Part shown: positions 1 through 7,200 of the stretch, one piece after another
Layout: each line of letters starts with the position of its first letter
Position numbering within the stretch: the stretch's first letter is position 1
Assembly: GCA_038231495.1 (NCBI GenBank)
Contig: JBBRLG010000220.1
Coordinates: 1-11,183 of the forward strand
Origin: JBBRLG01 sp038231495
GTDB lineage: Bacteria > Planctomycetota > Planctomycetia > Gemmatales > Gemmataceae
Reading direction: 5' to 3'
DNA: 11,183 bases
Translations under genes and position numbers: made by a program
Notes under the pieces: generated by a model
Database searches by the model: none
Told to the model about the DNA's origin: nothing
What the model saw: only the letters and a program-made list of their open reading frames with translations

Positions 1-1167
1 TGCAAGGACTTCATCCTCGCCGACGCCAAGGACGCCGACATGGCCCTGTCCATCGGCGCGCCCGGCCGGTCGCCGGAGAGCCATCCCGGCGAGATGCGCT
101 ACCGCACCCTGGCCGAGTTCCGCGAGATCATCGAGCAGATCGTCGAACAGAAGCTAGTTGACATCATGCTCCTGTCGGCCAGCACGAGCGAAGTGCTGAC
201 CATTCAGCGGCGTATCTTCGCTAATAGTCCCGTCACGCCGGCGGCGCGGGCCAACGACACCACCGACATCCACATCGTCCGCGGCAGCAAGTATCCGACC
301 GACCCGTCGTTGCCGTTCCGCACCGCCACGCTCGACCACATCCAGTGCGGGCACCTCGACTGTAAGCCGGAGGAACGCCACCTCGGTGCCAACCTCGGCC
401 TGTACAGCATCACGTTTAACAACGACACAGTCCTCGACCGCAGTGCCCTGGAAGAGTACAAGCAGTTCCGGTTGGAGGCCGAGCGCAAGGGCTTTCGCCA
501 TTTCCTGGAAGTGTTCGATCCCAACCGCCCCGAAGCGGTCGATCCGGGCCAGCTGCCGGCGTTCATCAACGATGCCATCGTGCGCACGCTCGGCGGCGTC
601 ACGACAAAGGGCCGGCCCGTCTTCCTGAAGATGGTCTACCACGGCCCCAAGGCGATGGAAGAGTTGGTGCGCTACGACCCGCACCTCGTCGTCGGTATTT
701 TGGGCGGCTCGGCGGGCACGACCTACGACGCCTTCAAACTGTTGAGCGAAGCGAAGAAGTACGGCGCGCGGGTCGCGCTGTTCGGCCGCAAGATCAACAA
801 CGCCGAAAATCAACTCGCGTTCATTCGCTTTCTGCGCCTGATCGCGGACGGCGCGATTGGTGCCGAGGAGGCGGTGAAGGCGTATCACGGCGTCTTGCAG
901 CAGCTCGGCGTCCGGCCCGCGCGGTCGCTGAAGGACGACATGATTTTGCAAACCAACGTCATGAGCTACGGTGGCAACGGCAAAGTAATCAGCGTGCCCG
1001 GTGCAGCCAACGGCCAGGCGGCGAAGGCCGCGTGTCCCTGCAACGGCAAGGCGCACGGACCCGCCCCGGCGAACAAGGAAGCGAATGGGGAAGTGGACTT
1101 CACGAAGATGACGACGGCCCAGAAGATCGCCTATCACAAGGCCCGTTGGGACCGGATTTTGGGGTGA
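1..1167 (+). CDS. TIM-barrel aldolase-like protein, 5' end outside window
   Basis: The frame is open from the first base, so the gene is cut by the window edge; the ATG at 40 is probably internal. Numbering from that ATG (375 residues), the protein has alternating hydrophobic strands and helices typical of an (alpha/beta)8 barrel: a strand at 40-46 (VDIMLLS), a strand ending in a candidate Schiff-base lysine at 194-199 (VFLKMV, K197), and a glycine-rich strand-loop at 216-227 (HLVVGILGGSAG) that resembles a class I aldolase phosphate-binding loop, followed by VALFGRKIN at 245-253. The last 55 residues (about 320-375) are a Gly/Ala/Lys-rich linker with a CPC motif at 332-334 and a short helical tail, outside the barrel. 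The reading as a DeoC/LacD-like sugar-phosphate or keto-acid aldolase is inferred from these features only; substrate unknown. The gene lies tail to tail with the minus-strand propeller gene, 29 bp apart. Confidence 0.85.
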   Translation, partial: CKDFILADAKDADMALSIGAPGRSPESHPGEMRYRTLAEFREIIEQIVEQKLVDIMLLSASTSEVLTIQRRIFANSPVTPAARANDTTDIHIVRGSKYPTDPSLPFRTATLDHIQCGHLDCKPEERHLGANLGLYSITFNNDTVLDRSALEEYKQFRLEAERKGFRHFLEVFDPNRPEAVDPGQLPAFINDAIVRTLGGVTTKGRPVFLKMVYHGPKAMEELVRYDPHLVVGILGGSAGTTYDAFKLLSEAKKYGARVALFGRKINNAENQLAFIRFLRLIADGAIGAEEAVKAYHGVLQQLGVRPARSLKDDMILQTNVMSYGGNGKVISVPGAANGQAAKAACPCNGKAHGPAPANKEANGEVDFTKMTTAQKIAYHKARWDRILG

Positions 1168-1174
1168 AACGGTA

Positions 1175-1193
1175 TTGCCGCTTGCGGCTTTGC
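1175..1193 (+). repeat. Half site of the palindromic repeat family
   Basis: TTGCCGCTTGCGGCTTTGC lies 7 bp past the stop of the first gene, in the 29-bp gap between two convergent genes. It matches one arm of the full palindrome at 3825-3874 at every base over 19 nt, and the arm at 6065-6083 with one change (CTT against CGT). No second arm follows. It contains the small dyad GCCGC-TT-GCGGC. It may be a solo unit of a REP-like element; a terminator role is possible, but there is no T-tract. Confidence 0.6.
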
Positions 1194-1196
1194 AGT

Positions 1197-2303
1197 TCAC
1201 GGCGGCGGCGGCACGTTGTGAATCGGTTCGACCGCATGCTCCCACACCACCTTGCCCGTCTTTAGATCGACCGCTTGCAGCACCCGCGGCTGGATCGGCC
1301 CTTTGCGCGGCGAGGCCAGCAGGAAGAACGCATGGCCGCCCACCACGGAGACGCCCGCGGTTTGCTGGTAGGGCAGCTTCGCCACCTGCTTGCCGGTGTC
1401 CAACTCGTAAATCCAAAAGGCGTAATCGCCCTCCGGTAATTGCTCTTTGGGCAGAGCCTGGTTGACGACCACGTGCCGACCGTCCAGCGACCGTTGCGGC
1501 CACAGCGACTTGCCTTGCAGCAACGGCACCGTCTCCTTTTCCTTGCCGCTGGCAAGATCGAAGATTTTTAGACTCAGTTTTTCCTGATCTTTATTCGTTT
1601 CGCCTTGCAGGGCGGACGCCTTGTCGCCGACGACAAGGGGCGTCGTCTTCCAGTCGGAGCCGGTCCAGTACTGCCGGCTTTTCACCTTCGCCAGTGACTC
1701 CGGCAGCGCGGGACCGGCGTCGTCCGGCTTCTTGGGGTCGAGTACTTCGACCTTGCCGGTATCGAGGCTGACCCGCGCCGAACCGGCGGCGTCCTTCTTC
1801 GCGGCTTTGAGGACCGCCGGCGTCGGGGCCGCGCCGCCGGCGTAAAAGGCGTGGGCCTCCCAGCCGAAAACGACGGCCCCCTTTTCGAGATGCGCGCGGG
1901 CCGTGAAGGTGTGGCCGTAGGGGGCGGACACTACCGCCCAGTCCGGCAGCGCGATCGGCTCGGATTCCAGCACTTTCTTGCCCTTGTCGGTCGTGTCCAG
2001 GACGAGCACGCGAACGTCGTGCGGCTTGTCCTTCACGGCCGCCCATACGACCAACCGCTTCTCAAAGGCGAGCAGCGGCTTGGTCGATTCCTTGGTCTGC
2101 CAGAGGGTGTCGCCGGTGGCGAGGTCGATGGCGTCGATGCCGTCTTTGTCGTTGGCAACGAACCCGATCCGGCCGGCGGGGTCGGCGACGCCAAGGGGCA
2201 GGAGGACGGGGCGGAAAGGCGTGTTTTCCTTGTCCGGTGCGGGGGCCGCGGCGGCCGTGCTGGTCATGAGGAGGACACCAAGCCAGAAGAGGGAGCGCGT
2301 CAT
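1197..2303 (-). CDS. Exported PQQ-like beta-propeller protein
   Basis: A 368-residue protein with a signal peptide at 1-20 (MTRS, hydrophobic LFWLGVLLM, then TSTAAAA before PAP), so it is probably periplasmic or anchored outside the cytoplasm. The mature part carries repeated propeller motifs of the type DLxTGKxxW: AIDLATGDTLWQT (58-70), RVSLDTGKVEVL (177-188), IFDLASGKEKE (247-257), IYELDTGKQVAKL (298-310) and AVDLKTGKVVWEH (344-356). These are the blade-edge turns of PQQ-binding-like (WD40-like, YVTN/BamB-type) propellers. No catalytic domain is seen, and the cofactor-binding residues of true quinoprotein dehydrogenases are not evident, so a scaffold or binding role is more likely than an enzyme. 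The protein ends in a proline run. It lies 102 bp downstream of the repeat-protein gene on the same strand and may be co-transcribed. There is no strong Shine-Dalgarno sequence; the start is fixed by the signal peptide. Confidence 0.9.
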   Translation of the reverse strand: MTRSLFWLGVLLMTSTAAAAPAPDKENTPFRPVLLPLGVADPAGRIGFVANDKDGIDAIDLATGDTLWQTKESTKPLLAFEKRLVVWAAVKDKPHDVRVLVLDTTDKGKKVLESEPIALPDWAVVSAPYGHTFTARAHLEKGAVVFGWEAHAFYAGGAAPTPAVLKAAKKDAAGSARVSLDTGKVEVLDPKKPDDAGPALPESLAKVKSRQYWTGSDWKTTPLVVGDKASALQGETNKDQEKLSLKIFDLASGKEKETVPLLQGKSLWPQRSLDGRHVVVNQALPKEQLPEGDYAFWIYELDTGKQVAKLPYQQTAGVSVVGGHAFFLLASPRKGPIQPRVLQAVDLKTGKVVWEHAVEPIHNVPPPP

Positions 2304-2343
2304 GGGGATTCGCCGTTTCCGGAGGGCACGGGGTGCAAGCGGG

Positions 2344-2362
2344 CGTTACCGGCATCGTAACG
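2344..2362. other. Small inverted repeat between two minus-strand genes
   Basis: CGTTAC and GTAACG form a 6-bp perfect stem around a 7-nt loop in the 102-bp gap between the repeat-protein gene and the propeller gene. It starts about 40 bp upstream of the propeller start. It is short and lacks a U-tract, so it may be a weak RNA hairpin in the leader or chance. Confidence 0.25.
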
Positions 2363-2405
2363 GCGCGGCCGCCGGGTGTCAAACGGCGGCTCGCCCGACC
2401 CGGAG

Positions 2406-3716
2406 TTAGCGCGTCCGCGCCAGGAACGTCATGCTGTAATCGTCGGACAACCCCACCCGGCACAGGCGGTCGCACTTGTTCTTCTGGATCACGTCCAGGA
2501 CGTGACGCGCCTCGTCGGCCTTGTCCTCGAACGACAGCAGCACCCGCTCGCCGGTGCTGATCGTCCACTGGCTGCCCACCTGCACCACGCGCAAACGGTC
2601 CGGCTGAAAGACCTCGCAGTGCAGGCCGATCATCGCGCCGCGCGGGATTTGCCCGTCCGTCAGGAAGTACGAGAAATGCACCTTCGGCGAGCCGACTTGT
2701 TCGCGCTCCGTGAAGCGGAAGTACTGTACCGTCGATAGCGCCAGGTTCGACTCGCGCTCGCTGTTGAACGTGGCGATCTCGCGGTCGCCCGCCACCAGCC
2801 GCCACACCTTTTCGTCCTTCCAGACTTGGGCCACGCGCCAGTCGAACGGCGTCCGCGCCGCGACCCCGGCGGCCTCCGCGGCGGCGACGGTCGTGATGAC
2901 CGGCGTGGGCTGGCCAATGGGCGCGCCGGCGTGGGGCGGCCCGGCGTGGGGGCCGCGATCGCCGCCGGCCGCTTGCGCCTGCCAGTCGTGGAGCGTTGGC
3001 AGCGGGGCGGGCGGCTGGTGCTGGGCGGGAACCACCACCGGTGCGGCGACCGGCACCGTCGCGCCGTGGGCGAAGAAAATCAACATCACCGGGCCGGATT
3101 GTCCCAGCGCGCCGACCTGCGTGAAGCCGTGCTTGCGGATGACGCCGAGCGCTTGGCGGGCGTCGGCCTCCGACGCGCCGAAGTCGAACAGCACCCGCTG
3201 GGCGTCGCGCAGGCACCAGTTGCCCTGCACTCGATCGACGCGCAAGGTGTCGCGGTTGATCGAGTAAACCTGTAAGCCGGCGGTCTGGCCTTGCGGGGCC
3301 TTGCGGTCGTGCAGCCAGTATTCCATGACCGGGGCCGGGTCGCCGACCGTGCCGTGCTGGTTCAGTTGCAGGTCGCGCACCAGGTGCAACGCCAGGCGCG
3401 CGTCGCTTTCGTGGCCGCCGAAATCTTTCAACACCACGCCGTCCACGACCAGCTGCCAGCTGGTGCCGTTCCATTTCGCCTCGGTCCGTTGCGGGTCGAA
3501 CGGGGCCAGGTGTTCTGCCGTGGCCGAGTCCGAGGTAAAGGCCGACTGGGCGAACGACGCGGACTGCGCGCCGCCGACCGACGGCAGAGTTCGCGGCGGC
3601 GGCGGCAAGAGGATGGGGGCGGGCGCTTTGGGAAAGCTTTCGGCGGGTGCCGTCTGCGCCGGTGCCGCGGCGGCGGCCAGCAGGATCGTCAACACCGCGA
3701 AATGGTTGGGACGCAT
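2406..3716 (-). CDS. Exported protein built from a tandemly duplicated two-part module, function unknown
   Basis: A 436-residue protein with a signal peptide at 1-20 (hydrophobic FAVLTILLAAAAA, then PAQ), followed by a Pro/Ala/Ser-rich stretch to about residue 80. Four related units of about 50 residues begin at W87, W167, W305 and W384. Each reads roughly: W, short strand, G, strand ending in F, acidic/Ala-rich helix with A-x-x-A/V-L, a VG turn, then a hydrophobic strand. Units 1+2 and 3+4 form two larger modules. The connectors at 141-167 and 358-384 align without gaps (P-x-G-x-x-x-GL, then D-x-LRV-x-x-V, then W). The modules are joined by a linker rich in Pro, Gly, Ala and His at about 218-290. 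I recognise no named domain and no catalytic residues; a cell-envelope or binding protein is a guess. It is divergent from the deacetylase gene and probably heads a two-gene minus-strand unit. Confidence 0.88.
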   Translation of the reverse strand: MRPNHFAVLTILLAAAAAPAQTAPAESFPKAPAPILLPPPPRTLPSVGGAQSASFAQSAFTSDSATAEHLAPFDPQRTEAKWNGTSWQLVVDGVVLKDFGGHESDARLALHLVRDLQLNQHGTVGDPAPVMEYWLHDRKAPQGQTAGLQVYSINRDTLRVDRVQGNWCLRDAQRVLFDFGASEADARQALGVIRKHGFTQVGALGQSGPVMLIFFAHGATVPVAAPVVVPAQHQPPAPLPTLHDWQAQAAGGDRGPHAGPPHAGAPIGQPTPVITTVAAAEAAGVAARTPFDWRVAQVWKDEKVWRLVAGDREIATFNSERESNLALSTVQYFRFTEREQVGSPKVHFSYFLTDGQIPRGAMIGLHCEVFQPDRLRVVQVGSQWTISTGERVLLSFEDKADEARHVLDVIQKNKCDRLCRVGLSDDYSMTFLARTR

Positions 3717-3824
3717 AACCCGTTCCTCGACAAGACTTCGGGACGAGCCGACACCCCGGCCGCGCTCGAACTATTCATCGACCGAAACTGGGCGGTTCGT
3801 GACGAAAATGCCGATTGTCCTGCA

Positions 3825-3874
3825 TTTGCCGCTTGCGGCGTTGCGGTCTTTCTCGCAAAGCCGCAAGCGGCAAA
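3825..3874. repeat. Palindromic repeat, full copy (21-bp arms)
   Basis: Arms at 3825-3845 and 3854-3874 pair at 20 of 21 positions around an 8-nt loop (3846-3853). The arm begins TTTGCCGCTTGCGG and continues to TTGCG. The right arm, read on the minus strand, matches the half site at 1175 and closely matches the palindrome at 6065. It sits in the 280-bp spacer between divergent genes, where promoters for both directions must lie. It resembles a REP/BIME-type unit. A cruciform, RNA-hairpin or protein-binding role cannot be told from sequence. Confidence 0.8.
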
Positions 3875-3996
3875 CGCGGTTGGCCTTTACTAAATCCGCG
3901 GGATTGGTTGAAATCCGTCCGCTGAGGAGTCCCGTTCGCGGCGGCCGGTCAGGACGACGGGGCCGGCGGACTTCCCCCGGAGAGAAGAGCCACGGC

Positions 3997-4902
3997 ATGG
4001 ATGCGACTCGCTATCTCGTCGTCATCGCGGACGACTACGGCATGGGTCCGGAGACCTCGCGCGGCATCCTCGAACTCGCCGCTGTTGGCGTCGTCACCGG
4101 GGCCGTCCTCATCGTCAACTCGCCCTACGCCCCCGCGGCCGTCGCCGCCTGGCGCAAGTCCGGCGTACCCCTCGACGTGGGCTGGCACCCGTGTTTGACG
4201 ATGGACCCGCCGACCGCCCCGGCGGCACAGGTGCCCAGCCTGATCGGCCCCGACGGGTGCCTATGGCCGCTCGGCACGTTCATCCAGCGCGTCGCGCTCG
4301 GCCGTATCCGCGCCGCCGAGGTCGAAATCGAGCTGCAAGCCCAGTACGACCTGTTCCTCGAAATGGTCGGCCACGTCCCGCCGGTCGTGAATTCACACCA
4401 GCACGCCGCACTCTTCCCGCCCGTCGGCGACATCCTTCTGAAAGTGCTCTCGGCCCAACGGCCGTTGCCTTACCTGCGGCGGGTGCGCGAGCCGTGGGCG
4501 ATGCTGGCGCGCATCCCCGGCGCGAAAATCAAGCGCACCCTGCTGACGGTCCTGGGCCGCCGCCACGCCCGCGCGCAACAGCGGCTCGGTTTCCCCGGCC
4601 ACGACTGGCTGGCCGGCATCACCGACCCGCCGTGGGTCACGGACGCCGAGTTCTTCGCCCGCTGGCTGACGCAGGTGCCCGGCCGCGTGGTCGAATTGGC
4701 CTGCCATCCCGGCTACATGGACCGCACCCTGATCGGTCGCGACTGTGGCACCAACGACGGCCTGCTCCAGCGCCGCGTGGACGAGCTGCATCTGCTGCAA
4801 CAGCCGCACTTCCTGGAAGCGTGTCGGCAAGCGGGTTTCACGCGCGTCGCGCCCTCCGCCGTCAGCGCAGGGGATCTGCGAGGGCTTGCCCATGCCGCGT
4901 GA
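3997..4902 (+). CDS. ChbG/YdjC (NaxD/HpnK-type) carbohydrate deacetylase
   Basis: A 301-residue protein, the usual size for the YdjC/ChbG/HpnK family of metal-dependent deacetylases acting on N-acetylated sugars. Family landmarks: N-terminal strand and ADDYG (11-15) with metal/catalytic Asp12-Asp13; GWHPCLT (62-68), matching the family GxHLxLT with His64; NSHQH (132-136) with the metal histidines; and ELACHPGY (233-240) with the late histidine. The start is the ATG at 3997: the frame is open far upstream, but that stretch is antisense to the neighbouring gene, whereas homology begins at RYLVVIADDYG, and a purine-rich GGAGAGAAG lies about 10 bp before the ATG. The next gene starts inside its last codons (11-bp overlap). 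With a polyprenyl-phosphate GT2 enzyme and GT87 proteins downstream, a NaxD-like role (deacetylating a lipid-linked amino sugar) is plausible. HpnK-type hopanoid modification or chitobiose deacetylation are alternatives. Confidence 0.88.
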   Translation: MDATRYLVVIADDYGMGPETSRGILELAAVGVVTGAVLIVNSPYAPAAVAAWRKSGVPLDVGWHPCLTMDPPTAPAAQVPSLIGPDGCLWPLGTFIQRVALGRIRAAEVEIELQAQYDLFLEMVGHVPPVVNSHQHAALFPPVGDILLKVLSAQRPLPYLRRVREPWAMLARIPGAKIKRTLLTVLGRRHARAQQRLGFPGHDWLAGITDPPWVTDAEFFARWLTQVPGRVVELACHPGYMDRTLIGRDCGTNDGLLQRRVDELHLLQQPHFLEACRQAGFTRVAPSAVSAGDLRGLAHAA

Positions 4903-6112
4903 CGGGCTGACGGGGCCGGGCCGAAGGTGGGACGTGTGGGTACGCGCCGCCGCGCTCGTCTGGGCAATCGTCTTGGCCGTCGTTTGCGTCCGCAGCGCCG
5001 TGCAGCCGCGCGAACGCTCCCTGTATTACACCTGGTTGACCGCGGGACAGGACTGGTCCGAGGGGTCGCCGCTCCTGTACCAGCGCACCGAGACGCGCAG
5101 CCTCGACGTCTTCCGCTACAGCCCCCTCGTCGCGGCGCTCTTGACGCCGTTGCAGTTCCTCGACGAGCGCAGCGGCAACGTACTCTGGCGGCTGTTGAAC
5201 GCGGGCGTCTTCCTCGGCGGCTTCGCGTATTGGTTGCGGCAGCGCTTGCCGGCGGACGCCGGGCGGTTGCACGGCATCCTGTTCCTGCTGGCCGTGCCGC
5301 TCTCCCTGGGCAGCTTGAACAACGGTCAACCGAACCCGCTCGTGATCGGCCTTCTGCTGTTCGCGGTCGCCGCCGCCGGCGACAGTCGCTGGACGTTCGC
5401 CGCGGTCTGCGTCGCCCTCGCCTGTGCCTTGAAGGTGTACCCCATCGCCGTGGGGTTGTTGCTCGTCGTCGCATACCCGCGGCAACTATCCTGGCGACTG
5501 GCGCTGTCACTGCTGGCGGTGCTGCTGCTGCCCTACCTGTGTCAGCGGCCGGAGTATGTGACGGAGCAGTACGCCCAGTGGTTTCAGCGCCTGGGCGCGG
5601 ACGACCGCAGCAACTTTCCGCTGGACCGCGCCTACCGCGACCTATGGCAGCTCGTTCGCCTGACGCACCTGCCGATCGGTCGGCCCGGCTACGTCGGCAT
5701 CCAGCTGGGAGTGGCGGCGGCGTGTGCGGCCCTGTGCGCGGCAGGGCGGTGGGCCGGGTTTGACCGGACGCGGTTGGGTACCACGGTGCTGGCACTCGGA
5801 ACGTGCTGGATGATGCTGTGCGGGCCGGCGACCGAGTCGTGCAGTTTCGTGCAGCTGGCACCGGCTTTGGCCTGGGCCGTGGTGAGTGCGTTTCGCGAGC
5901 CGTGGCCGCTCGCCCTGCGCTGGCTGCCGCTCGCCAGTTTCGCGCTGTTCATGGCCGGGGTGCTTGCCGGGTTGACCCCGGCGACGGCCCAGATTCACGG
6001 CCTGGGCGTGCAACCATTGGCCGCGCTGCTGCTGACCGTTGGCTATGGTTTTATCGCGCTGCATTTGCCGCGTGCGGCTTTGCGGAATCCCGCAAAGCCG
6101 CACGCGGCGTAA
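4892..6112 (+). CDS. GT87-family membrane glycosyltransferase (first copy)
   Basis: A 406-residue polytopic membrane protein with roughly ten hydrophobic segments (for example 17-35, 78-90, 128-140, 148-162, 168-193, 203-216, 269-285, 297-310, 341-360, 375-391). Features typical of GT87 (DUF2029, GT-C fold, polyprenyl-phosphate-sugar dependent): FRYSPLVAALLTPL (74-87) after the first periplasmic loop with Asp54, NNGQPNPLVIGLLL (143-156), and ALKVYPIAVGLLLV (179-192) with the conserved Lys-x-x-Pro. It would move a sugar from a polyprenyl phosphate donor to an acceptor on the outer face of the membrane; donor and acceptor are unknown. The start at 4892 overlaps the deacetylase by 11 bp and leaves a cytoplasmic Arg-rich N-terminus before the first membrane segment, suggesting translational coupling. 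The last 15 residues (392-406) and the stop lie almost wholly within a dispersed palindromic repeat. Confidence 0.85.
   Translation: MPRDGLTGPGRRWDVWVRAAALVWAIVLAVVCVRSAVQPRERSLYYTWLTAGQDWSEGSPLLYQRTETRSLDVFRYSPLVAALLTPLQFLDERSGNVLWRLLNAGVFLGGFAYWLRQRLPADAGRLHGILFLLAVPLSLGSLNNGQPNPLVIGLLLFAVAAAGDSRWTFAAVCVALACALKVYPIAVGLLLVVAYPRQLSWRLALSLLAVLLLPYLCQRPEYVTEQYAQWFQRLGADDRSNFPLDRAYRDLWQLVRLTHLPIGRPGYVGIQLGVAAACAALCAAGRWAGFDRTRLGTTVLALGTCWMMLCGPATESCSFVQLAPALAWAVVSAFREPWPLALRWLPLASFALFMAGVLAGLTPATAQIHGLGVQPLAALLLTVGYGFIALHLPRAALRNPAKPHAA
6067..6108. repeat. Palindromic repeat, full copy inside the 3' end of the GT87 gene
   Basis: A perfect 19-bp stem (6067-6085 with 6090-6108) around the tetraloop AATC. 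The arm GCCGCGTGCGGCTTTGCGG differs from the 3825 and 1175 copies at one base of the shared core (CGT for CTT), and the change is matched on the opposite arm, so pairing is preserved. It forms nearly all of the last codons of the first GT87 gene, ends two bases before the TAA, and lies just upstream of the Shine-Dalgarno of the GT2 gene. In mRNA it would make a strong hairpin between two cistrons, which could alter transcript stability or relative expression. Confidence 0.85.
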
Positions 6113-6113
6113 G

Positions 6114-6119
6114 AAGGAG
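6114..6119 (+). promoter_or_regulatory. Ribosome binding site of the GT2 gene
   Basis: AAGGAG with 5 nt to the ATG at 6125 is the clearest Shine-Dalgarno of the cluster. It lies in the 12-bp gap after the TAA of the previous gene, directly after the palindromic hairpin, and fixes the start of the GT2 protein. Confidence 0.75.
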
Positions 6120-6124
6120 ACCTC

Positions 6125-7102
6125 ATGTCCCTCTGCAAGCTGAGTATCGTCTGCCCGGCTTACGAAGAGGAAGACGTTTTGCCGCGCTTCCACGCGGAGC
6201 TGTGCGCCGTCCTGACGACGCTCAAGCGCGAGTACGAAATCGAAATCCTGTACGTCGATGACGGCTCGCGCGACGGCACGTTGCCAATCCTGCGCAACCT
6301 GGCCGCCGTCGATCCGCGCGTCCGCTACCTGTCGCTGAGCCGGAACTTCGGCCACCAGGCCGCACTCACGGCCGGCCTGGAACACGCGACCGGCGACGTC
6401 ATCGTGTCGATGGATTCCGACCTGCAACACCCGCCCGAACTGCTGCCGGCCCTGCTCGCCAAGTGGAAGGAAGGCTTCGAGGTCGTCCTGACGGTCCGCG
6501 CGGACGACCCGCGCCTGGGCCGGTTCAAACGCCTGACCTCGCGCCTCTTTTACCAGGCAATGAAGGTGCTGAGCGACACGGAAGTGCGCATGTCGGCGTC
6601 GGACTTTCGGCTCATGTCGGCCAAGGCGGTCAACGCCCTGTTGCAGTTGCCGGAGACGCACCGCTTCCTGCGCGGCATGGTCAACTGGGTCGGTTTCCCA
6701 TCGACGGCACTGACCTTCCAGCCGGCCAGCCGCGGCGGCGGCGTGTCGAAGTACACGGTGCGGCGCATGGCCAACTTCGCCATCGACGCGCTTTTCTCTT
6801 TCTCCAAAGTGCCGTTGCGGTTGTCCTTCCTGCTCGGCGCGGCGGTGTTGTGTTTAGGCCTGTGTTTCGCGGCCTTCGCGCTGGGCGAGGCGGTCTTGTT
6901 CACGACGGCGGACGCGGGCTGGCACACGGTGCTGGTCGCGGTGCTGCTCGTGGGCGGTTGCATCCTGTGTTCGCTGGGCCTGGTGGGCGAATACGTCGGC
7001 CGCGTGTACGACCAGGTGAAGGCTCGGCCGCTATATTTGTTAAAGGAAACCTCGCCGATCCGCGGCCTGGGCAAGGCGTTCCGCACGGAAGAAGCGGCCT
7101 GA
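6125..7102 (+). CDS. GtrB/ArnC/DPM-like GT2 polyprenyl-phosphate glycosyltransferase
   Basis: A 325-residue protein with a cytoplasmic GT-A domain and two C-terminal membrane helices, the layout of GtrB, ArnC and FlmF2. Motifs: SIVCPAYEEED (7-17) at the nucleotide-binding strand, VDDGSRDGT (44-52), the metal-binding DSDLQHPPEL (97-106, D97 and D99), SDFRLMS (159-165), HRFLRGM (179-185), and RGGGVSKY (203-210) before the membrane part. Helices lie at about 233-252 and 268-287, followed by the family signature LGLVGEYVGRVY (284-295) and KARPLY (299-304). It should transfer a sugar from a nucleotide donor to undecaprenyl (polyprenyl) phosphate on the cytoplasmic face, making a donor for GT-C enzymes; the sugar cannot be read from sequence. 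Strong ribosome site, 12 bp after the first GT87 gene. Placed between two GT87 genes and two genes downstream of a YdjC deacetylase, it is the likely donor-making step of the cluster. Confidence 0.92.
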   Translation: MSLCKLSIVCPAYEEEDVLPRFHAELCAVLTTLKREYEIEILYVDDGSRDGTLPILRNLAAVDPRVRYLSLSRNFGHQAALTAGLEHATGDVIVSMDSDLQHPPELLPALLAKWKEGFEVVLTVRADDPRLGRFKRLTSRLFYQAMKVLSDTEVRMSASDFRLMSAKAVNALLQLPETHRFLRGMVNWVGFPSTALTFQPASRGGGVSKYTVRRMANFAIDALFSFSKVPLRLSFLLGAAVLCLGLCFAAFALGEAVLFTTADAGWHTVLVAVLLVGGCILCSLGLVGEYVGRVYDQVKARPLYLLKETSPIRGLGKAFRTEEAA

Positions 7103-7128
7103 ATCGCGGGCATTGGCTAAGAACTAAT

Positions 7129-7147
7129 AGCTAACAGCTAACAGCTA
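7129..7147 (+). repeat. Short tandem repeat AGCTAAC (2.7 units)
   Basis: AGCTAAC-AGCTAAC-AGCTA lies in the 98-bp gap between the GT2 gene and the second GT87 gene and is preceded by the related TAAGAACTAAT. The gap is AT-richer than its surroundings and has stops in several frames. No terminator or clear promoter is seen in it. It separates the last gene from the tightly packed first three. Confidence 0.6.
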
Positions 7148-7200
7148 TTTTGATTCCCCGCTTCCGACTCCCGACACCCGATTCGGATAAGAGAACTCTC

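Noticed and set aside
154..1503. Long minus-strand frame of 449 codons
   Set aside because: It runs antisense to the aldolase-like gene and into the propeller gene in another frame. Its translation is Arg/Gly/Ala-rich without domain-like pattern, a typical shadow in GC-rich DNA.
2062..3474. Minus-strand frame of 470 codons
   Set aside because: It overlaps two better-supported genes with signal peptides in a different frame and is extremely rich in Arg, Gly and Ala with no motif.
3301..3996. N-terminal extension of the deacetylase frame
   Set aside because: The stretch is antisense to the repeat-protein gene and crosses the palindrome. Family similarity begins only at RYLVVIADDYG, just after ATG 3997.
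4745..4891. N-terminal extension of the first GT87 gene
   Set aside because: It overlaps the deacetylase coding region and lacks a membrane-protein character. ATG 4892 gives a normal GT87 N-terminus.
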